Shown: positions 23,776 to 36,000 of the stretch, in pieces | Numbering within the stretch: position 1 is the first letter of the stretch | How the letters are laid out: the number at the start of each line of letters is the position of its first letter | NCBI GenBank assembly: GCA_949987565.1 | Contig: OX465121.1 | Span: 4,328,152-4,392,151, forward strand | DNA length: 64,000 nucleotides | Source of the DNA: Luidia sarsii | Taxonomy: Eukaryota > Echinodermata > Asteroidea > Paxillosida > Luidiidae | Direction of reading: 5' to 3' | Notes under the pieces: model-generated | The model's input: only the letters and a program-made list of their open reading frames with translations | The model's database searches: none | Told to the model about the DNA's origin: nothing | Translations under genes and position numbers: made by a program

Positions 23776-24159
23776 TCATTAGATTTACCGTACTTCCCAA
23801 TCAGCAATCTAACCTATGTATCTTTAGAAGCCAAAGTATTACCAAAGTCAGCAACTTTAAAGAGTGCGTGTAGGTGCCTACTTAAATAAATATCCACTTT
23901 CTCTTCCAAGACATATTATAACTGATGCAATAAAGCAAACTTGGAAAACGAAAACCATATTTTGTCAATCTGATTTTATTTACCATGTACAAAGATAGCC
24001 ATTTTACTGTAAAGTTGTCCCGAAAGTTATTTTAGACTTGCTTACAAGTTTTTAATAATGATAAACACATCCATGTACGTGTTCTGGTATATATACACAA
24101 AAGGCTTTTCTTAAGTAACAAAATTGTGCTTTGATCAAGAATACAAGAAATAACATGAT

Positions 24160-24420
24160 GTTTGCATTGAGGAGAATGTAATTCAATGAGGGTTTGCCCT
24201 GCTTGGCGTACATGTAATAAATACTGAATGCCCAGTGCTTTGCCCAATGCCCGATGATTTTTTTTCTCAGGCAAGTCGTCAAGACGTCTGCACTAGAAAG
24301 CAAGAGTCACGGGATTGAATCCCACCCGAGCTGCCTGAAAAATTTTCATCAGGCATCGGGCAAAGCACTTGGCATTCAGTGCTTACTATGCAAAGCAGGG
24401 CAAAACCTCATTGAATAATA
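24160..24420. mobile_element. tRNA-Ser-like SINE (family D)
   Basis: AGACGTCTGCACTAGAAAGC and GGGATTGAATCCC (B box), then the tail GGGCAAAGCACTTGGCATTC and GGGCAAAACCTCATTGAAT. Palindromic flanks repeat the GGGTTTGCCCT head. Confidence 0.6.
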
Positions 24421-25308
24421 CATGCACATAATACAAAACGATACGTACATGTAGCATGACAAAAGCCACACAAACATCCGATTGTGCCAGGTATTTATTG
24501 TACCCGATTGTTAACCCCAAGGCGTACGGATGATGTCTATAGCCACTCTGGGTCCTTCGAAATTTGGACGCCGCTATTGTCCAAATTGTAGACAAAGACT
24601 CTTTTCAGCAATATTTACCGTGACAAACACCCTTTTTGACATCAGTTACTACATGAATTGCCAGATTAGCGGTAACAATGGCGCTATTGTGGGGCTTCAT
24701 TGTGAACGATCGAGGGTCTGCGCGCTGCTACGGAAGCACACCGGAAAAACTGTTGAATCCACTGCAAATGGCATACTCAGTTTGGGCCATCCAGCTGGAA
24801 CCTTTGTCCGCTGGAGTGCAGGTATGTTTGCGGTCAAAGGGTAGCAGTACACACAGTTCTCGGAGTCGTGTCGCACAGCCGACGCTCCATTAGACTACAC
24901 GCAAAAGGCCAATCTTTGAGGGCTGATAATCCCCTGACAAAAGCCACACAGACGTCCTACTGTGCCACATTTGATTCTCTGATACAAATAGTGCACTCTT
25001 ATTGATTTATTTTGCAGGTTTATTGTTCTCTGATTGTTTAGCGAGTTTTAGAAATGGCACTGTGCCGGCCATGGGCACTCAAATAATCCCGCCGTCAAGG
25101 GGCTTAGCAAGGTTTGTGGATGGGCACTGAAAAAAGTGGCCCGGTGCTGAGAAGTTTATGATTTTTGCTCTGCTGCAAAGCTCTTACAGCCAACATGGCA
25201 CAACTACAGCACCTTTATATGCCCGATACCCGTACATCAGGCAGTTTTGGAAGTGGTTTAGAAGTCGGACAGTGCCTGGGTCAGAAGCAAAGTGGTTGAC
25301 AGCTCAGC

Positions 25309-28273
25309 TCACTTGTCCTTGCTCTGGGCCTCCTGGTGTTTGTGCCTGATCTCGGCCCGTTTGACCTTGACGAGGAGATGGGCAGTCTGGTAGACCCAGA
25401 TCATCTGCAGGGACAGGGAGGGATGGAGAGAGGGAGGGAGAGAGGGAGGGAGGGAGGGGGGGGGACAGGGGGAGGGAGGGAGGGACACAGGGGGAGGGAG
25501 TGACATGGGAGGGGAGGGAGGGACAGAGGGAGGGAGGGACAGGAGGAGGGAGGGAGGGAAAGGGGGAGGGAGGGAGGGACAGAGGGAGGGAGGGACAGGG
25601 GAGGGAGGGAGGGAAAGGGGGAGGGAGGGAGGGACAGAGGGAGGGAGGGAGGGACAGAGTGAGGGAGGGACAGGGGAGGGAGAGAGGGACAGAGGGAGGG
25701 AAAGGGGAAGGGGGAGGGAGGGAGGGAGGGACAGAGGGCGGGACAGAGGGATGTAGGGAGGGACAGAGGGAGAGAGGGAGGGACAGACGGAGGGAGAGGG
25801 ATAGGGAGAGGGAGGGAGGGAGGGAGGGAGGGAGGGAGGGAGGGAGGGAGGGAGGGAGGGAGGGAGGGAGATAGGAACAGAGGGAGGGAGGCAGGGACGG
25901 ACAGAGGGACAGAGGGAGGGAGGGAGGGAGAGACAGAGGAGGAAAAAGAACAATCAGAGGTGTATCTCCAGACAATGTGAGACATGAGATGAAAGGTAAC
26001 TAATGCCTCCTCCTCCTCACCTTCCTTCCCATCCCCCATTCTCCCAATCACATCTACATGTACCACCACCATGCACCCATACATGTAGTCCTCCACCTCC
26101 TCCATCACCACCAGCATCATTACCATTCCCATCATCAATAACTCACCACCATCAGCAAGCAGTTGCACAGGAGAGGAAAGCTGAAGATGACTGCGATGAA
26201 TAAACCGTTGGCATCAAAATACTGCTCCTTGGAAAACTTCCTGAAACAACAAAACAAGAGCAGCTTCCAATTGTGCACCAATCCATTACAGACATCCCTC
26301 GCTATGCCCTAAAAAACTGTGAAAACAAACTCCACTTTGTGAGTTAACTAGACCATTTTACATTGGCACTTTATTCTAACTTCTAACCAGTACTAGAAAA
26401 ATGTACTCATAACATAATCTCAAAATTACAGGGGCTGATGTTTTCATCCTAGCATGACCTTTCTCAAAGGCAAAGTGACAAGGACAAACTTAGACAGTCA
26501 GGGGAAGGAAAGCCCTGACACATGACAGAGGAAGGACAAAAGGGAAGGGAGTGAGATGCGGATGTGCACTGAGGGAGAGTCTACCTTTGAGAAAGGGCCT
26601 CCTAGGATCGAAACGTCAGGCCCACTAAATTTTGAGACCAAGTAAAAAAGGTAAACAAATTCCCAAATCCAGACAGCACTTACTTATAGTTTAAGGCCGC
26701 ATACTCATTGATAGTCTCAGACATGTAGATAAGAACAACTGAAATGAAAATAAAAAAGACAGACATTTCAATCAAATCGTAAAGTGTCTCACACGTGTGA
26801 CTCATGACTCAGACTTGGCCTGGATGACGAGGGACTTTTTGGACTCGGACTTGAGAGATGTGACTCAAACTCATACTGGATATTAGTTGACTCAACGGTT
26901 TTACGTCAACTCAGTCCGTAACCAACTCAGTCCCAGTCAACTCGGTCCGTGACCAATTCGGTCCATGACCAACTCGGTCCGTGACCAACAACAGCTTTTG
27001 TGCACATTTTCCCATAGGGACCGAGTTGGTTAAGGACCGAGTTGGTCACGGACCAAGTTGGTCTCGGACCAAGTTGGTCACGAACCGAGTTGGTCACGGA
27101 CCAAGCTGACTGGGACCGAGTTGGTCTCGGACCAAGCTGACTGGGACCGAGTTGGTCAAGGACCAAGCTGACTGGGACGAGTTGGTCAAGGACCAAGTTG
27201 GTTACGGACCGAGTTGACTGACACCCGACTCAACAACAAGTAGAAGCAGACAGGTATGAAACTTCAAGCTGAACTGAAGCCGTTTGGTTCCCGAAAGAAG
27301 TGGTCTCAGATTTCAAAAGTCTGGATACGGGTTGACGGAGGCCTGGAGGAGACATCCATTTACTCACGGAGCACAAGGAAGAAGAACAACTGGAAGTTGA
27401 AGACATTTCGGCTGAGGATGGTCACAAGGGCGCACAGTACATGGAAACACAAAAGCGCAATAAGCCAGTGTTCCGACCAGTCAATCTGTTCAGGCAAGAA
27501 ATTTAAAATAAGATGTACATTTCGGCATATATGAAGGGGTCCTTAATTTGTGGTGACACAAGTTTAGTTAGTTGATTCCCTTTCCCCTCCTCCCTCTCCC
27601 CTACCTTCCCCTTCTCCTCTCCCTTTCCTTCCTCCCTCTTCCTTTCCCCTCCCTCCTCTCCTTTTCCCTTCCCTCTCCCTCTTCCCCCTCTCGGAGTCTG
27701 AGTATGACCATACCTCCATGGTATGATGCAATTTTGCAAGTTGAATTTTGCCATGGGTAAAGCTTAGCCACAGTACCACTAGTGAGTGACTCAGTGAGTG
27801 ATACTATAAATATAATAGTATTACTAACTGATACTGATGTCTGATAGTACAGACTACAGTGATAGAAATAATAATATATAAATTATAATAACTTATAGTT
27901 ATATTTATAATGTTATATAATATAACTTATTTAAAACGTTTAAAATAAAATTAAACGCAGTGGCTGTTGTTACGGCAGTCGTCCGTGTGGTTCCCTGACT
28001 TGATTGTATTTCGTCAGCATTGCAGGCTGGTTGAACGGTTGAACCAGTCTATTAGCTGATAGTCTGGTTCCAAGAGCTAAACATCCTGACAAATACTGTG
28101 AAATCAGGGAACCACACGGACGACTGCCGTAACAACAGCTACTGCGAAAATCAAAACATGTTTTACTAATTCAGTGAAACCACTGAATTAGGAGATATTT
28201 GTCCACTTACGTGCTCCAAGAACTCGAAAATTCCTTTAATTTCATCAACCCCTACGGCTCCTTCGATGTCCAT
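25309..28273 (-). CDS. TMEM18: Transmembrane protein 18, 141 aa
   Basis: Small nuclear-envelope/ER membrane protein linked in vertebrates to body weight. Five exons on the minus strand: 28211-28273, 27368-27485, 26684-26738, 26147-26240, 25309-25404; 426 nt with stop TGA, all GT-AG and in frame. The protein has three hydrophobic segments: after the WSEHWL motif in exon 2, in exons 2-3 around LVLIYMSETINEYAALN, and in exon 4 around LFIAVIFSSPLL. A basic C-terminal tail (KVKRAEIRHKH...) follows, as in vertebrate TMEM18, and the length matches the family (about 140). Possible poly(A) signals on the minus strand lie at 25006-25011 and 25019-25024. It is convergent with the NEK gene and divergent to FBXO9. 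Intron 1 carries a 191-bp foldback element close to exon 1, and intron 4 a 0.5-kb GGGA/GGGACA array. Confidence 0.93.
25405..25945. repeat. GGGA/GGGACAGA purine array (TMEM18 intron 4)
   Basis: About 540 bp of plus-strand purine repeat abutting the acceptor of TMEM18 exon 5 (25309-25404). On the transcribed strand it is a giant polypyrimidine tract directly before the acceptor. Confidence 0.93.
26430..26640. mobile_element. Family A element with internal insertion
   Basis: GGGGCTGATGTTTTCATCCT ... CCTTTCTCAAAGGCAAAG on the left and GAGAAAGGGCCTCCTAGGAT..CGTCAGGCCC on the right. About 110 bp of unrelated sequence sits between the arms. TMEM18 intron 3. Confidence 0.6.
26885..27235. repeat. 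Inverted ACCAACTCGGTCC / GGACCGAGTTGGT array
   Basis: The left part repeats CCAACTCGGTCCGTGA and the right part its reverse complement, around the core TTTTGTGCACATTTTCCCAT. The whole forms a long cruciform-capable array in TMEM18 intron 2. Confidence 0.8.
27570..27692. repeat. CT-rich low-complexity tract
   Basis: TCCCTTTCCCCTCCTCCCTC-type polypyrimidine, about 120 bp, in TMEM18 intron 1. Confidence 0.85.
27956..28146. mobile_element. 191-bp foldback element with 43-bp arms
   Basis: Left arm 27956-27998 and right arm 28104-28146 are reverse complements with one mismatch (GGCTGTTGTTACGGCAGTCG paired with CGACTGCCGTAACAACAGCT). The 105-bp loop is itself partly self-complementary (GGTTGAACGGTTGAACC). 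No coding capacity. 64 bp from TMEM18 exon 1. Confidence 0.8.
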
Positions 28274-30099
28274 TCTATATTGGTGGTAACTGGTAATGTG
28301 GTAATTGGTATGATGATAAAGTAAAGACGAACCAAAACAATTTTCCACCGGCGCAGACGACGACGTGTCGCTCACTGTCTGAAACAACACTGCATTGATC
28401 GGTGCATACCACTAAATAGATCCAAGATGGCGGCCGAGTGATACCTGCAGTGCGCCCTCAGTTGACAGGAACGGGAAAGTAAGCAACTTGTTTTGAGCTC
28501 CAACCGAGAGATGAGATCTCGATTGACGGCATCTGAGTTCCCAGTCACTTTTTCCTTTATTTGTTGACCTCAAATGAAAAAAAAGCTGCATCCACACTTT
28601 GTGTGATCCCCGATCCACTGTAGCCACGGTTGTTTGCATGTACGTGCATGCGGGGACGTGATCCCCATGCAGATGCGGCCTGTGTGAATGCATGGTTGAA
28701 TCATTGAACAATAAAAAGGAGCTATGATTGAAAAAAACTTGAATGCTTGACTAGCGCCGCATCCCCCGCCACATCATCATGCACTGATCTATAAATGGGG
28801 CTGGATATCAAGCGCTGGTACGCACATCCAGAGAACTCGGCTCCAGTCAAAGTTTCTTTGCCATTTCACACTTCAAAAGTTCCTATATGTATGTGTTCTC
28901 AGTCCGTTTTTCCTTTATTTAAATCAATTTTTGTATGAAAAATTAATAGACCCTGGACCTGGGGCGGGCACCCAGATCGTAGAGCTGCAGCGCCCTCTTG
29001 CGGAGGAAAATGCTTGCAATTTTTAGTCGGCTCCCCTAAATTTTGGTGACAATATGCACTGCACGAAATGAGAAAGAAGTCCAGCTACCACACCCTATGT
29101 TGATTACGAAAAACCATCCTGGTTTATTTTGGTTCAGCAAAACAAGCGAAGACATGGCGGCATTTTTACGCTTTCTGGAGTTCTCCAACTGTGTCGTCCG
29201 CTTTTCCGATAGAGATTGTAAGGCCTGAAGTGGTCGGACAGACTGCAGAATAAAAATGGTAGGCAAAGCTGCTGATGAAATAGCAAGAAAGGTCTGAAAT
29301 GCGAAGCACTCTTGACACACTGACACTGCAGTAACACAAATAAATTCCTTATCCTATCCAGGGCAGTGACTGTGCTAACTCATTATATCATTTATAAATT
29401 ATATGCCTGTAATATTAATTAATGATATAATAAATAATTATAATAATAGCACAATATGTATTGTACTTGCAAGTTTCTGTTTTTATTATACAGTGAAATA
29501 AAAGAGCAAAATGTACTGTTCTCAGTCACTGAGTCAGTCAAAATTTCAGAGGGCTTGAGTCGAGACGAGTGAGATTCGATCCTAGCTTTCTGTCTTTTTT
29601 AGGAAGGATCGATATATCACACAAACATTTTAAGATTTGCATGATGGTTATTTTTAAAAAAGTCATTGAGCAATTTGCAACATTGTTACGTGTCTTAACT
29701 TGTTCTATGTATTTATGTATTGTTCATTATTAGTTACTAGTATTAAGTAATACTAGTATTACAAAGTATATTACTATTCATAATCTATTAACCAAGTATA
29801 TTAATAAGGTCCTATACATTTCGAAGAATCTTTATTTTTGACTTCAGTAATGTGCAAAAATGCTGCAAACTGCTTTATGACTGAAATGACCAAAGGCAGA
29901 AAGATCAGCTGCTTGGATCGAAACATCAGGCCCTCCTAATTTTTGTTTTATTACAATTGTTATTTTTAGTTCAAGACCGTGTTGATATGTGCCTTTAAAA
30001 AAGTGATGTCCAGTAGAATTTTGGTGTCTAGACCAGGTGCTTTTTTCCCTTCCTTATTTTACCGGTTTAGTTGATTCTCTCTCCCTCGTCCCGACGAAA
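28274..30099. promoter_or_regulatory. Divergent 5' region between TMEM18 and FBXO9
   Basis: 1826 bp separate the two start codons, which point outward, so both promoters are expected here. The segment is mixed: a fragment resembling the SINE head (around 28580-28740), AT-rich DNA at 29380-29470 and 29730-29810, and a partial copy of the self-complementary family A near 29850-29945 only about 150 bp before the FBXO9 ATG. No core promoter motif was recognised with confidence. Confidence 0.4.
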
Positions 30100-33000
30100 A
30101 TGTCTTCCCAGGCCGATCAAGAGCTCATCATTCAGCGAGAGGGCTCGTCGGTAGAGGAGCGGGAGGAGGAGGAGGAAGAGCAGGAGCCGGCGGTGGTGGA
30201 AGGGGACTCGTCGGTCCAGCTGGAGAGAGAGCTGTCAGCGTTCCGCCAACAATGGAGGAAGGAGCTGCAGGTCGGGGGCAAAGGTCACCAGGTTGCAGAG
30301 GAGGGTGGGCGGAAGGGGTCGCCTAGCCCAGTGGCCGTCCCAGGTGATTATCAGAAAGAACCCCTCTGGGTGCGGGTTAGACTGCACCCCCAAACATCAA
30401 CGTTTCAGGTATCCATCCCTTAGCACTTTTTAACCACTATTTACCACACATGGTTTCTCCTGTGGTATATTGTGGTATGCAGCCCTCTACACACACAAAT
30501 GCTTGAGATATTCTGTGGTATTATAGCCCTGCACCCACTAATGCAGTAAAGTGTGGTAGGGTAAGGCACATACATGTATACCACATTGTGCCACAAACGA
30601 TGTATCTTTGTTTGTGTGTGGTAGGCCATCAGGCACTGCCTGTGCAGTGCTAGCTGTGCATGGTAGGTTAAGGCCCATATACCACAATATACCACAGTGT
30701 GTTTTTTGTGGTATTCTGTGGTATGTGAGCCTGCACCCCTGAGGGCACTATGGTAATTGTGGTAAACAGTACTTAACAGTTCTTTGTGGAAGGTGCAAAG
30801 CGTTAGGGTTTTAATCAACCAACCAGTCAACTGATTATGATAGTATGGGACTTCCTTGACCTCTTTTAAAAAAATCATCAAATGTTTTGACAGGGAAACG
30901 CTGTGTGTCGGCCGGGGGCGACACCCCTCCGAGTGGGATCAACAGCAATGTCCGGGGAGTTATTAGCAATGCCGTGCCCGCAGCAGTCGACGGCAACAGC
31001 AACAGCGGCGGCCAGCAGCAGGAAGCCGAGATCGCCGCTGCCAGCCAGCCCGCTGCTGCCCCGAGGATGAAGGACCAGAATGCCAACTCGCCCCCGGACA
31101 CGGAAGAGCTGATTGAGATCAAGGTAAGACTTGATTGCGGGTTGTTAGCACTTGGGGTCGTGTAGTGACGCGTGTCCATGAAGGTGGCCCATGCAGGGAA
31201 GCATCAGCTAACACGGTACTTTCCTGTCAGTCGGAGTGCAAGCGGTACATTGTAGGATTTGCAATGGGGGAAAATAATCGTTACGATTTACCAAAGATTA
31301 AATGATTTCCGAAAAGGCGAAATGATTTCAGAAAAGGTGAAATCGTTTCTGAAAAGACGAAATGGTTTTAGAAAGGTTGCACTATTAGTGGAGTCAGACT
31401 CGTGATTCAAATCTCACTAATAATTGCGATTTCACAAAATGAGTTGTGTCTCCTTCCCTCCCTCTCCCTCTTTCCTCCTCCCTCTCCCCTTCCCCTTCTC
31501 CCTCCCTCTCCCCCTCCTCCCTCCCCTCCTCCCTCGTTTCCCCTTATATGTAATATTGTTTGTTGGTTATATTTTGGATGTGTTTTTAACAAGTCTTTCT
31601 TGTGATTTGACTCGAGGGACACGATAAGAGTGCTTTAGACCAATACCAAAAGACTCTCATATTTGTTTTGCATGAACACATCAGGCAAAGGAACTGTTTA
31701 TTGAAGGAGTAAAAGCAGAAAGACGAGGCAACTTCACTGAAGGTAAGCTGAGTTAGATACAGTTGTCTGTACGGAAAATGTACTGAGTTTCGATCTGAGC
31801 AGGACCTTATTTTTTTTTAAGGCAGAATGACAGGGACCGAAACAGATAGGAATAGGGGAGAGATAAGCCTTGAAGGTTTGCATGGTGGAATCACAATGTG
31901 GAAAGTTAACGGTGACACCGAGTGAGTTGTCGCTTTTGAGAAGAAGCGTGGCTCTGAGAAGAGCCGGTAACTCGATGGTTCGGATAGTGTGTACTCTGCT
32001 TGTCGTCAGGAGTGCACGCACTGTCTCCTTCTTGAAAGGACTTACATGGGTGTAAATTTGGTTGTGGTTGGGGTTAAGGTGTGGTTGATTAGACCAAGGG
32101 CGCTTTCATCCACAGCTTCTCCCGGGTTAGGGTAAGGGTTGTGGTTGTGGATGGGGTTGGAGCAGGGCATAGAGTTGGGGATGAGGTTGGGGGTGGGGTT
32201 GGGGTTGGTAAGTTGGGGTTTGGGTCAGGGCTGGGATTGTTGTTGAGGGCCGGGGTTGGGTTTGGAGCTTTGGTCAGGGTTATGGTCAAGGTCAAGCTTT
32301 TTAACACTCCCCTCAATTTCTGTCTCCCTGTTTCAGCCATCTGCAAGTACCGCCATGCCATTCAGCTGGTTCCCGACGTGGAGTCCAAGATCACGGACTA
32401 TTCCTTCAAGAAGGATGATGAGACAGAGAATGACATCCAAGAAGGGTAGGTCGCTCTCTTTAATGAGGATAGCAGTGGTAATCGTCTCAAAAGAGATGTG
32501 TTACATGGTGTCACCGCAAGCCTTCCACTTGGTACTTCCTCCATGCGAACCTTCAAATCTCATCTAGGTTTACAACAGTTGATTGTTAGCATCTGAATGA
32601 AAGCAGGGGCGTGATCCCTGGAGATATACGGCGGTTAATGGTTGAATGCTTCTGACTGGCACCTCCTCCACCTCAGCAAAGGTACAGTAGTTGACTGTTT
32701 GGGAAGGCCACCATCTAAGGGCTAGATAGCTCAGATGGTAGAGAGTTCAGCAATGGCTCTCCATGCTTAAATGAGGATGCAAAGAAGAAAGGCATTGGTT
32801 ACCGGTATTATCCTAGTCCATATAAGAAAGATGAACACACATGGAAAACTGGTTACAAATAAATTGAATGTTTAAGAGGGTTTCCCCTCCCCCCCCCTCG
32901 CTATTCTTCTCAGATACGAGGACGAGGAGATTGATGTTGCCACAGTGGAGGACGGAGTGGCCCAGTTGGAATCGGAGCTGCGATGCCTCACCACCAACGA

Positions 33001-36000
33001 CATCAGGTCTCACTGCGAGCCAGAATTCCCGCAAAGCGTGAGTGAAAACAGTCCGAGGAGGGCACGTAGCCACTTCAGTGCCCACGTCCACCACACGATC
33101 ACCTAAACAGTCTGAAACAATGACTACCTGTGAAATCAATCAATAAGAGTATACTATAGAGGTTTCTCAGTCACATGCTTTCTTGGACGGTCAGCAGATG
33201 TACGTGGAACGCACCCGCCTTTTTGAACCTTTTGAACAAAATTGAAAAATTGGCAAAGAAAGCTTTGACTGGACCGGGACATGAACCCGAGACCTCTGGA
33301 ATGGCCTTCAACTGGCCAACAAGGCAATCGCAACTGTTTAAATTTTGGAGGGCGCCGCTAAATTGGAAGCCTTCTCTGGTCCCCTCTGCAGAGCACCCAC
33401 ATCTCGGCCCTGCCCGTGGAGCTGCTCCTGTACATCTTCCGCTGGGTGGTCTCCAGTGACCTGGACCTGCGCTCCCTGGAGGTCCTGTCCTCGGTCTGCC
33501 GGGGGTTCTACGTCTGCGCCAGGGACCCCTCTCTCTGGCACCGCGCCTGCCTCAGGTGAGAGCGGCGAGACGGAGAGTAAAACGAAAAATTCATAAAGGG
33601 CCTGATGACATTACGATCCTAGCAGGACCTCTCTCACTGATGGTCACGATGATGGTGATGACAACAAAGATGACAGTAATGAAGATGACGACAACAAAGA
33701 TGACAGTAATGATGATGGCAACAAAGATGACAGTAATGACAATGGCAACAAAGATGAAAGTAATGACGATGGCAACAAAGATGACAATATAACAATGGCA
33801 AGAAAGATGATTGTAATGACGATGGCAACAAAGATGACTGTAATGATGATGGCAACAAAGATGACGGTAATGGCGATGACAACCAAAATTATGATGACAA
33901 CGAAGATGACAATGATGAAGGTGATAGAGACGATGACATTGATGACACAGAAGATATTGATGATGACAATGACAATTAAACAATGAAAACAAAGGTGACC
34001 TTGATGTTGAAGTTAAAGACAATTTACAGAGGTGACACTGATAGATGACATTGATGACAATGATTGAAAGTTGCTAACACATCACTCTCCCCATGTGGCA
34101 ATTTTCTCTCCCCCCCCTCCCAGTATCTTCGGTCCCTGCTGCATCCAAAACAAGGAGTACAGCACCTGGCGCCAGGTGTACCTAGAGCGGCCTCATCCGC
34201 TCTTCAACGGCGTCTACATCAGTCGCAACACGTACTTCCGCAAGGGGGAGCCCAACATGGACGGCATCTACCGGCCCTGGCACATGGTGGAGTACTACCG
34301 CTACGTCCGCCTCTTCCCTGACGGTAGGGCTTTACTGGGCGTAAATGGGTTGGAGTAGTGCTTAAGATACCATGTAGAAGGCTCAACTGGGCATAGATGG
34401 GGTGGGGTAGTGGTAAAGATACCCATGTTGAAGGTGCAACTGGGCATGAATGGGATGGTGTGGTGGTTAAAATACCCATGTAGAAGGCTCCATTGTAACT
34501 CATGCGGTCGTCTCGTGTCATTCCAGGCACCATGCTGATGTACAATGGCCCGGAGGAGCCCGTGCAGGTGGTGAGCAAACTCCGGAACCAGACTACATCT
34601 CTGAAGAACGTCATGATTGGCCACTATGGATTTGCTGGAGACAAGGTGAAAAAAAAAAAAAACTCCCAATGGGAAAAGTCATCGATACTTTACCCTTTCT
34701 GACATTTTTAGATAGTTTCAAAGTCATAGATCTGTCGAGATATGTTAATCTGCATTGGTGAGAATGTCGTTCAATCGGGGGTCACCCTTCCCTAAGGAGA
34801 GTTCCCATGAGTCGTGATGTCATGCATGGAGTTCACGGCCCATAGCCACACTCATTGTCAGTTGCTAATGTGGTTTTTGATGGGTCACTGGTACCCAGGT
34901 CACCGGTGTCCTGCGCAGGGAGAACACCAAGGTGTACGACAACCACCTCCACCGCTACATTCGCTACAAGCGACACGCAGGGGTCAAACTGGAGACCGAG
35001 CACACTTTCTATGTGGTGAGAGGATTTTTTCGATCAAATGTAAAAGAATAATCTGTGAAGGGAGACTTTGGGTGCCGCTTTTGTGTTTTGGTATTGGCAG
35101 GCATAATGTTTCATAGCATGTGCTCAGCACTCTGTGCTGGTTCATATATGGTGTTTTTGAGTACATCACTTTTGGTCATACAATCTTGGTCTTGCTATTT
35201 GGTCTCTGTCTTGGGCATTGAGGTCTCCGTGTCGGGCATGGAGGTCTCGGTCTTGGGCATTGAGGTCTCGGTCTTGGGCATTGAGGTCTCGGTCTTGGGC
35301 ATTGAGGTCTCGGTGTTGGGCATTAGGTCTCGGTCTTGGGCATTGAGGTCTCGGTGTTGGGCATTGAGGTCTCGGTCTTGGGCATTGAGATCTCTGTCTT
35401 GGGCATTGAGGTCTCTGTCTTGGGCATTGAGGTCTCGGTCTTGGGCATTGAGGTCTCGGTCTTGGGCATTGAGATCTCTGTCTTGGGCATTGAGGTCTCG
35501 GTCTTGGGCATTGAGGTCTCGGTCTTGGGCATTGAGATCTCAGTCTTGGGCATTGAGGTCTCGGTCTTGGGCATTGAGGTCTCGGTCTTGGGCATTGAGG
35601 TCTCGGTCTTGGGCATTGAGGTTTCTGTCTTGGGCATTGAGGTTTCTGTCTTGGGTATTTCGATCTTAGACTTCGGACTTTGAACTTGACTCTAGCACGG
35701 ATGGAGATCACGATTGTTTTGCCTCCCTTGTCTTGTTTGCAGGAGCTGTGCATCCGTAGCTGCGGCCATCACCCCAACTCTAAGCTTGAGTGGCTGTCCT
35801 ACAGCTGCCACAGCCAACACAGGTGAGCCAGTCTGGGATTGAGCCTGTAGGGAAGGGTGTCGGAAGCCTGCCGTGGAACATTTCTTAGGTCCTGCCAGAG
35901 GGCCTGACAGGACCTTCCTCAAAGATCATGCTCTTGTCAAAACATCTGGACCTTTCTCAAAGGTCGTGTAAGAATAGAAATGTCAGGTCCTCTACAGGAC

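Larger units (their letters stand above)
22345..25308. other. NEK/TMEM18 convergent intergenic and 3' UTR DNA
   Basis: No coding sequence recognised. An ATTAAA at 22921-22926 could be a NEK poly(A) signal. SINE copies occupy 22535-22720, 23335-23580, 23630-23775 and 24160-24420. A segment at 24530-24600 resembles 10185-10250. The frames near 24530-24890 have no recognisable domain. Confidence 0.5.

Noticed and set aside
35055..35753. Open frames of about 200 codons with SWALRSR or MPKTETS repeats
   Set aside because: 21-bp intronic satellite in FBXO9; open on both strands only because of unit length.
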